Source: Paraphaeosphaeria minitans (lineage: Eukaryota > Ascomycota > Dothideomycetes > Pleosporales > Didymosphaeriaceae). Taken from it: a stretch of 64,000 nucleotides of DNA. A model generated the notes under the pieces. The model did not search any database, had not been told where the DNA came from, and saw only the letters and a program-made list of their open reading frames with translations. The position numbers and the translations under genes were made by a program. Position 1 is the first letter of the stretch, and each line of letters starts with the position of its first letter. Below, piece after piece: positions 56,224-64,000 of this stretch. Where the stretch lies: positions 558,001 through 622,000 of the forward strand of contig WJXW01000010.1 in assembly GCA_015832175.1 (NCBI GenBank), written 5' to 3'.

Positions 56224-58056
56224 CTAGACATTCCCCGCCGACCTAACCTCAACCACAGGCCCATCCCTCACCGCCCCTAGCGCATCCCAAAGCTGATACT
56301 CATCTGCCCTCTCCCTGCCTATCCCCAGTCCCGGCCTACCACACCCCAAGCCCCTCTCCGCCTCATCTACCGTCTCCCTAACCTCAAACCTCCACAGAAG
56401 ATGCGCCAAGCTGAGCTTCAACTGCACATAGGCCAGATTCTTTCCAATACACCCCCTGACCCCGAGTCCAAACGGCTCAAACCCCCGACGCATCTCGTCG
56501 ATGGCGGACCGAGGGTTGTCCGGCGAGACGAGGAAGCGCTCGGGAGAGAAGGTGAAGGGGCACGCGAAGTAGGCGGCGTTGTGGTGCAGTGCGTACTGCG
56601 GGACGCCGACGACGGTGCCGGGCGGCAGGAAACAGCCGTCGATGGTGGCGCCGCCGGGGAGTACGATGCGGGGGACGTGGGACGGGACGGGGGCGATGCG
56701 GCGTAGTGATTCTTCGAGGCAGGCGTGGAGGTAGGTGCAGGAGGTCAAGTTGGGGCCGGAGACGATCTCCGAGGGGGATGCGAAGGTCGATCTGCGAGAC
56801 GTTAGTCGGCTCGAAACATGCTGCTGGACGTCGCTAACCGGATTTCGTCGGTGACTTTCTTCAAGCAGTCTGCATTGTGCACGAGGTAGAACAGCGTGCC
56901 TGTGAAGACCTCGCTGAAGGGGTCTGCGCCCGCGATGATCATGTTGAGAGACTCGGTGTCGAGGTCGAGCAATGTGGGCTGCCACCCCGTCTTCTTGTCG
57001 CCGTTGTAAGCCAGCTTCGAGAGGAAGTCTTTGCCATTGCTGAAGTCCTTCTGGTTGCCCTCGTTACCACGACGAGCTTGAACCTGCGCTTTCCCGTAGT
57101 CGATTAGACGGTTGTTGTCTCTCACTGGCTTTCCCCCGATCATCTCCAGGAGCTGAGAGCGGAGTAGCGGGCGCACGAGTGAGGCCACTGGGAGGTACGA
57201 AAGCTGACATACTAGTCAGAGTGACGGCATGTCTGTGAACCCTGTGAGTACATACCCAGTAAAGCAGTTTCTGCGCCGGCAGCACGCTATCCGCAAGATC
57301 CCTATTGTGCTCCTCCTGCACGCTCTTGAAGTCACTGCCAAACACCAAAGCACCCATGAGGTCGAATCCAAGATAGACACCCACCTGATGGGCATTCCAC
57401 TTCTCACCCCATTCATCTTTTTTTGGCTGCAAGGACTCGCAAAAGCGTTCAATAATGTCGATCAACAACGGCTCATTTGCTTTGATGGAATCGGTCGAGA
57501 AAGCGGGCGTCATCCATCGTCGCTTGATCGCATGCTTTTCCCTGTCTGTTTCGGTGAAGCTGCTGTAGGTGCCCGCTGCGATGTCAAATGTCTTATACCA
57601 TTCACCCTTCTTTACATTTGCAGCTCGCGTCCCGTAAATGGCATGAACGGCCGATGTCGTGTTGAAAGAAAGTGTATTCGGCGCTATGCGTACGATTGGG
57701 CCTACTTAACGATTAGTCCTCGTTTGAAGCAAGACTGGGGCATGACGATCGGCTTCCCGTGGGAGACCGATATAGCTACGCACCATATTTCTCGTGGTCG
57801 AGAAGATGCCAGATGTGGCGATCGCCCTTGTATGCTTGCCAGACAAGCGGCCAGCCGCTGAGCTTGTAGCTAAGCGGGCCAGGATACTTCGCGAGCGGGT
57901 GGAAGAAGACGCGATATGCGCACAGAGAAATGATCTATAGACGTACGCTCTGAGTTGTCTGCAAATGTGCAAAAGAGTTCTGAGCACCCTTACATATGCT
58001 GCACAAACAACAGCGGTATAGACCATTGCCAGCCAAGGCGAAAACATCGATATCAT
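56224..58056 (-). CDS. Cytochrome P450 monooxygenase
   Basis: A microsomal P450 with an N-terminal anchor. Five exons are 58056-57994, 57934-57784, 57701-57256, 57203-56839 and 56791-56224, about 530 aa. The anchor is MISMFSPWLAMVYTAVVCAAY, followed by FFHPLAKYPGP, a typical fungal proline-rich hinge. Further landmarks: W-rich RRWMTPAFS, EESLR (K-helix ExxR, about 369-372), and heme loop FEPFGLGVRGCIG with Cys456. The I-helix reads IIAGADPFSEV, lacking the usual threonine after the acidic residue. Substrate unknown. It sits in tandem with the aldehyde dehydrogenase. All splice junctions were chosen to keep frame across these motifs. Confidence 0.9.
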
Positions 58057-58998
58057 TTTGTTGAACCGCGGTGTGAAATGGAGATAGGCGACGGTCTGAA
58101 ATGCGAATATGATGTCTTAAGGGCTTGTTCGGTTTAATTCCAGGGTGATCGGTGATATCTTATCTGAACCTTGCCATAGGTACTGCGTAGCCAATGCTGT
58201 AGATTTAATTAAATCCTGATTACACGGACCAGTGCTTAGTCTTAAAATAGGGTAGGATATATTTCTCGTATCTAAAGCTCTAAAACTATAGGCTAGGTAG
58301 ATATACAAATTCTATAGATTATGTCACTGTAGGTACTGAACAGAGCTCTATCGTAGTACGTTAGAACGCGCTTTTATCCCTGTCTAGCACTTCTGCAGTC
58401 TCCACCAGTAAGCTATACCATCTCCTTAACCAGCTTACTCTCCCAGAGCTGCATGGAAGCGAAATGGTAATCGTGGCATGATGTGCGAGTGCGACCACCC
58501 CAGCGCGGTAGCTGGACTTCACGAGTTGCAGTGTGGGATTGGAAGTGCATCCGCGTAGTCGAAATCCGGCTAGCCAAGTGCGGCGCGAAGACGGCCCAAA
58601 GCCGTTGAACCTCTGCCACTTGTTCGCCTCTCGTAGGTAAACCCATTCAATCTTAAACAATCTCCGACCCAACAGTTGAGGAAATAGCACATCAGCATGC
58701 TCGCCAAAGGGCCTCTCAAGCCGCCCTCGAAACCAGTGACGTCATCCTTCTCGAGCGAGAGCCGCGCATCCCGAGGCGATTTATCATTCAGCATAGAGCC
58801 GCAGAGGCGTAAAGGTTGCTCTCTTCGAAGGCACGCTTAACCCGCTCCCGAGGCTAAAATCTGACGGGTCACGTGCTAATTTGCATTCACTGATTTGTGC
58901 GGTACGTTGGCCACTGTGGACTATCTACTGCTTTGAACTCCTATATGTGATGCTCCAAACTGCATGTTAGGCTACACAGCGAGAAGTTCGTCAGGACC
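58057..58998. other. Intergenic region
   Basis: 942 bp upstream of the P450 and downstream of the CorA-like gene. AT-rich near 58090-58340 with TAGGTAG/GTAGGTA motifs. No gene recognised. Confidence 0.5.
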
Positions 58999-60512
58999 TC
59001 ATACTGAAGCCGCCATCTTCTCGCCAAACCTCTCTACGACTTCCTTCGCCGTGCTTATTGGGGGTTTGGCGATCAGCCCAACCATGAAAGCCATGGGGAC
59101 TGCAATCGCGAAGTACACCCAGAAGCGCGGACCTCCCGGCCTGAATTCGTCTGCCATGCTGAAAAGCGACGAAATGTAGGACAGCGGCAAGAACACCACC
59201 GCCAGGACCGTGAGACGCGTGACGTTTTCCGTCTCCGTGAGCGAGCGCCGTCCCTCAATCAACGCAGCCGTCGACGTCACCACCGACACCATGGCTTCGA
59301 GTTTCTCGCCGTGCTCCGCTACGCCCGTGCGGATGAATTCGAAGTCGTCGATGAGGACGTCCCAGTCTTCGCTGGGCTGCTTGCGATCGACGTGGTTCTC
59401 GATGAAGCGGAGTGTGCGGCGCAGCTTCGCTTGGGTTGAGAGAAGACGTCTGCGCCAGCCTTGCAGGATGCGTAGGTTTGCGTTGAGCGTCTCCAGCTGG
59501 GCGATGAGATCGCCGGAGAGGGTCGTGGATAGTTCGTATTCACGAACGCTCATGCCCATGACTGCGATGTAGCTCACCCATTCGGCAGCTACCATCTTCA
59601 GCGGGTAGTACGCTATGTCGCGCACAGTCGGCTTGGGCGTTGTGAGCACCAGGGGCGTTTCCTCAGTCCAGTGGTGAACAAGCTCATCCAGCATGCCGCG
59701 ATTTGTGACTGTGGTCGGATTACCATTACGGCTGTGTACGCCTCCAGTAGGGGTCATTGTAAAGTCTTCGGTGCCCCCGAAGAACAGTTTCGACGCGAGA
59801 TGTACTGGAGACAAGCCCTCGTTTCTCGATGCAGTGTAACTATCTGAGATTGGTGCATCGAGGAGCACAATACCTGCCGACGATTAACGCGAGTTTAGGG
59901 TTGTAGAACCGTGTTTGTACCCGTCCACTCATCGCCCGGGCCATCTACCATGAGAACCGAACAACCGTGTTGTACTAAGCCGATCCGCTCTCCGCGCATC
60001 GTGGGTAGGATTACAGCTTTCCGCGGCTGATTGCGATTCAGGGTCAATGACTTGACATCCGTGTCTTTTTGCTCGAATGTGACGATGCGGTGGTATTGCA
60101 GCGACAAAGAATTTTGCTTCTTATCGCGAGATGGCAGCGAGCAGTTGTTAGGGCTTTGGCTGCTAGTTTTACGCCATGCTTGATGCACGTAGGACGCGAA
60201 GAACCAGGGATCTATGTTGAAGAATGAGCCCAGTATCTCGATCGTGTACTTCGATGCATCTTCAACCAAGAGGATGCGTCCGCCACGATCAGTCCTTGTT
60301 GTGGTGTTCGCAGTGTTCCAGCTCTGTTGTAACTCGCTATTGAGACTTTTTACGGAGATGTCACGGATGGCTGGGGGCGATGATTGACCAAATCTTTCTA
60401 AACATACAATACGAGAACGATCGTTGGATGGGCCTGGCTGCTGAAGGAATTCGTAGAGATCTGAAAGACACGGGTTGCGCTGTTTTTGGGCTTGAACCCG
60501 TTGTGAGAACAT
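58999..60512 (-). CDS. CorA-like membrane protein (fungal, no GMN motif)
   Basis: Two exons (60512-59921 and 59873-58999) joined across a 47-nt intron (GTACAA ... GGCAG), restoring EWTGIVLLDAP, give about 488 aa. The N-terminal 200 residues form an alpha/beta domain (RIVCLERFGQSSPPAIRD, FNIDPWFFASYVHQAW). A long helical stalk (LETLNANLRILQGWRRRLL, then LTETENVTRL) leads to two C-terminal helices (LTVLAVVFLPLSYISSLFSM and FWVYFAIAVPMAFMVGLIA). The general plan is that of CorA magnesium channels, but the GMN signature at the first helix end is replaced (FSMAD), as in many fungal CorA-like proteins whose transport function is unproven. Confidence 0.85.
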
Positions 60513-61629
60513 CGTAGAATCTAAGAGTTAACTACACTCTGGCTGTCAGGCTACTGTCACTCTTTTGTCTCGGAGTGTTGGTAGAGGGTACTGGTGAGAA
60601 GCTCGGTTGCCTAGCTGTGAGCCATGCTGTGTAACCTATCTAGGTATGAGCCAATAAACCAAGGCAGACCGAAAATCGGTTCGATGCGGGGCAATGGCGG
60701 TTCAGAGCGTGTAGAAAGGATACGGTATTTGACTTGAGCAACGACTCGCAAAACACGTTTAGCACATTTGTGCCAAAAATAATGGTAGAATACTGCATAC
60801 GAGTGATACTGCACACGAGTGTTCAATGTTGAATTCTGAGCTTCTGAAGTAGGTAAGCATAGTTGTGATGGCCCCCACCTGACCGTGCAATCCCGGAGTC
60901 CTGCCTGACGCCGCCCAAGCCATATCACGACCATCACGAGCGATCTCATTTACCTATCCTTTCCAATACGCGATTAGATACAAACATAAACACCACAATT
61001 GTTATCTACATCTGCTTGTCCAACAATGAACATCGCCACCGAGAAAGACGTACATGGTACGAGAGAATCCCGCCCTCAACATAAAGGACAAATTTCTCTT
61101 TCACTCATGAGGAGCGTCTGCATCTCTGGGAAACCCTACATATCGGTGTTTGTCGAAGAAGAGCCGAAGGATCAAAATAAAGAGAATCCACGTGATAGGA
61201 ATCCAGTGGGTACTTAACGCCAGACACTCGCATCGGGCCGAATGGAAACGATCATTGGTGAAAAAAGTATCTATGAGGAACGGCAAGCATAGGGCGAATG
61301 CCTGGCTTTGGAATTGCTGCAGCAGGTGCGATGGGATGTCGCTGCCACTCGGATATGGCTGTACGTTGTATGTTAGAAATAGCGACATGAGCTCTTTGAA
61401 GTCCTTCTAGATATATTAGGTCAGTCTGCTATTGTGACCCGTGAAGATTGTATGGCAACATGTTCATTATCAACATCACAACATGGACACCGTGAATAGC
61501 AACGTGGTGACAGTGAGTGTGACACCGAGGCAAAACCCTCGATAGAATCGATTAAATCAAAAAGTTGACGCCATGCCAATGTTGGGTATCATAAATCCGT
61601 AACGTCATATGCATCTTTCAACGCCTTCC
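60513..61629. other. Intergenic region with one small membrane-protein-like frame
   Basis: About 1.1 kb. A 95-codon minus-strand frame at 61101-61388 encodes one clear hydrophobic stretch (HWIPITWILFILILRLFF), but it has no family support and no neighbouring exon. No other gene recognised. Confidence 0.4.
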
Positions 61630-62551
61630 CTAAAACCATGCCAGACTCCATGTAGCCGGCAGATTCGGCCACTTCTCTTGCCACGCAGCCAGGATGTCTG
61701 GGACGCGCTCGTCGAAGCCAGCGCGTGCGCTCCCACCGCCGCTGTCCCAGCCAGTCTCGCCATGCGTCTCCATCTCCTGCACCGCAGCTTCATTCAGCAT
61801 CAATGCGAGCTCACGGATGCCTCGTCCGCCGACGAGCGCCTCCTCATGATTATCCCGGATGTCGACGTTGAAGACGTGGACTGGTCGATTCATCCGGCCG
61901 CCCTTGTTGTGCAGGTCTTCAAGCACAGCGTCGAAGCAGCGCTCCTCGCAAGTGATGACGACGTCCACGACGCCGGACTCGGTACCGGCAAAGCCTTGGT
62001 CATCCTTGTGCTCGAGACGCGGTTTGCCTGGTATCCAGTCTTGGAAGCGCTCAGGATAAGACTTGATGTTGAGGTTGCGGCCCAGCATGTTGAGCAGGCC
62101 GTTGGCGGTGTACAACTGCGTGTTCTGGTTGCTGAGCTCTTGGTGGATCGTTGAGTATGTGGTGCTGTTGAACTTGTACACGTTCGGTTGAGTAATGCTG
62201 GGCCCTGGGAGGCGGACCAGGGAGCCGGTTCCGAAGGAGATGGTGGGGAGGTTTGCAGAAGCGAGTTGCAGGTGTGCTTCCATCGAGCTGATCAAATCAG
62301 CCATGAACGTGGGGAGGATGGAAGACAGGGACGTACCGGTTCTGATTACTCGCACAAACGGTGCAGAACTTGAGCTTGAAGCTTGAGTCCGAGGCCACAG
62401 CTGCCTGATCCTGTGCTGGGGCAGCGGTGCCACCGACGGCGACTGGGGGCTCCATGGGCGGCGGTGGAGGTGGTGGAGGCGCAGGTGCAGGTGCTGGCGC
62501 TGGCGCGAGCTGCTGCTGGTGAGCACGCGCTCGCAGCCGCGGGTCCGACAT
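61630..62551 (-). CDS. SSU72: RNA polymerase II CTD phosphatase Ssu72
   Basis: A protein phosphatase that removes phosphate from Ser5/Ser7 of the Pol II C-terminal domain and works with the cleavage and polyadenylation factor. Two exons (62551-62337 and 62287-61630) are split by a 49-nt intron exactly inside the P-loop: CASNQN plus R completes the C-x5-R motif CASNQNRS. The product is about 290 aa. It has [57 protein letters not shown] and [14 protein letters not shown], all matching yeast Ssu72. A proline/alanine-rich N-terminal extension of about 60 residues ([17 protein letters not shown]) is longer than in yeast. The ATG at 62551 is the first in-frame methionine of that extension. Confidence 0.95.
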
Positions 62552-64000
62552 GATGAAGGCGAAGCACTACGCGAGCGACAGTACGTGGGTGTAGGTGCGG
62601 GTGCGGATGTGGGTCGTGCCTGCCTCGACGCGCGGGACTGCAAATTCTTCACACGGTCAGTGAAAGCTCGCCCAGATGGAATTTATTCATTATCAAGCAT
62701 CAAGGGCGATATCAGAATTTTCAGTGTATATTAATAAAAAGTCCTCATGGACAATAGGACAGCTCCAATAAAGGTGTTCATCATTTCGCGTCACGGGTGG
62801 GCAGGGCAGCAGCAGCAGCAGTAGCAGCAATGGCGGAGAGTAACTTACAATGAGACGCCGCGTCAAAGCGTGACGCAGCCCCGGCCGCGTATCAAGAAGC
62901 GCGATGACGAGGCTGAATGAACCCCGGGGATATGGTTGTTGGTGTTGGAGAATGAAGGCGGACGTGAGAAAGGAAGAGAAGTGTGTGAGGTTGAGCTAGG
63001 GCGAATTGTCTGCAGGCTTGGCACGCTAGACGCCGTCGGTCCGACATGGCCTCCCGTGCGGGGTCTCGGGATCACGCATCGCAGCTGGACTGCTCACGAA
63101 CTTGGAAGGGCATGTGTTTTCCCTAGACAGTCATTCCTGTATCTATATCCAGCAGAGGTCGAAGTGCATACACGTTATTTCCCATGCAATTTCCCTAGAA
63201 TGCAATTTCCAGACATGTAATTTCCTGCTGCAGAGAGCCGTCCCGTCCACGCTCGGCTGAAGTTGCAACAAAAAGGATAAACGACCCTGGGCGACGGACG
63301 GAAACAGGACATACGAGGCATTACATTGCGCACACGTCTGGTTGTCAGATGTCAGCCAGCACTACGCGGTCGCCCACAGCGGAGACGTCGCATCAGCAGC
63401 GGGCGTGATGGCGGCTGTGGTGTTGTTGGCGTTAGGCGTTAGGCGTTAGGCGTTTCATGTTGTCGTGCTCCGTGCGAGCAAGGACTTCGGCATTACTTGC
63501 AGATACCTTCAGGGTTACAACGGTGCGGCTGGTCACGCTAGAGCAAACGAAGCAAGGTCGCGCTCGTGACTGAGCATGAGACGCCGACGCCGACGCCGCA
63601 GCGCTCTGGCCATGACTGCGTACGCCTGCAGACCCCAGAGGACAGATGGGTGGACCGGTAACCAGTTCATGTCCGGCATCGACTATCTAACCCAGGTATT
63701 GTTTGTCCAGACTCCAGCTGCGCGCCTGCTGCCTGCCCGTCTCCACCTGAAACCATCTGGTGGCGTTGGACCTAGGCTTGGAGCCAAAATAGAAGCTCAA
63801 GCCATCTTCGACGAACTACGCCCGCCTGCCCGCCCGCTCCTCAGCACCAGCACGCCTCGAGCCCATCTGCCCGCTCGCGCACGACAACCCACGCCCCGGC
63901 CGCCCGCGCACAACCACCTCGACCAGGCCGCCCTCGCACCACAAGCAGCCCTCGACCAGGTCGACCAGGTCGCCTTGCTGCTCTGCGCTGCTGCCAACAA
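62552..64000. other. Upstream region to window edge
   Basis: No gene is recognised. It contains (GGCGTTA)n near 63428-63452, (CAG)n near 62806-62829, and a strongly pyrimidine- and C-rich end (63710-64000) that could be the 5' leader of a plus-strand gene beginning beyond the window; no start codon can be assigned. Confidence 0.4.

Noticed and set aside
61101..61388. 95-codon frame with one hydrophobic helix
   Set aside because: No family resemblance, no partner exon and no conserved start context; kept only as an observation.
61609..62154. Plus-strand 181-codon frame
   Set aside because: It is antisense to SSU72, whose motifs are unambiguous.

Overview
This window looks like a gene-dense piece of a filamentous ascomycete genome (Pezizomycotina; Dothideomycetes is my inference, not proven). 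The support is short spliceosomal introns of about 46-140 nt with GTAAGT/GTATGT/GTACGT donors and CTAAC/CTGAC branch sites, an intron-containing tRNA-Phe(GAA), and typical fungal families: Nej1/XLF, tricalbin, Rtc1, HMT1-type ABC transporter, LaeA-like methyltransferase, SAT4-type rhodopsin-domain protein, cytochrome P450 and fungal CorA-like protein. Gene models were spliced by hand, by matching reading frame and family motifs across introns. Coordinates run from start codon to stop codon and include introns.

Layout. 0-6 kb: XLF/Nej1 repair factor and a large disordered protein. 6-12 kb: a tricalbin (ER-plasma membrane tether) on the minus strand, with a repeat-rich promoter. 12-20 kb: an F-box protein whose stop codon lies in a 19-bp minisatellite, a prodomain-less metacaspase, a GFA-family enzyme with a GC-AG intron, tRNA-Phe, and a FAD-dehydrogenase pseudogene. 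20-32 kb: ribosomal protein eS21, a 2.6-kb gap, RTC1 (SEA/GATOR2 complex) and a divergent HMT1-type ABC transporter. 32-42 kb: a hexanucleotide array, a LaeA-like methyltransferase, proteasome RPN11 divergent from histone deacetylase RPD3, a dual-specificity phosphatase and an ExoIII-like nuclease. 42-54 kb: a decayed zone holding two adjacent pseudogenes (bestrophin-like and M28 aminopeptidase), a rhodopsin-domain protein, one conserved unknown, and a 5.9-kb stretch with no recognisable gene. 54-64 kb: an aldehyde dehydrogenase/P450 tandem, a CorA-like membrane protein and the SSU72 CTD phosphatase.

Housekeeping genes (eS21, RPN11, RPD3, SSU72, RTC1, tricalbin) are interleaved with accessory genes. 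No operon, secondary-metabolite backbone gene, intact transposon or CRISPR array is visible. The most distinctive observations are the GC-AG intron that restores the GFA metal-binding motif, the minisatellite supplying a stop codon, the duplicated GFKIGGR motif in XLF, the P450 lacking the I-helix threonine, and the cluster of lightly or heavily decayed pseudogenes.
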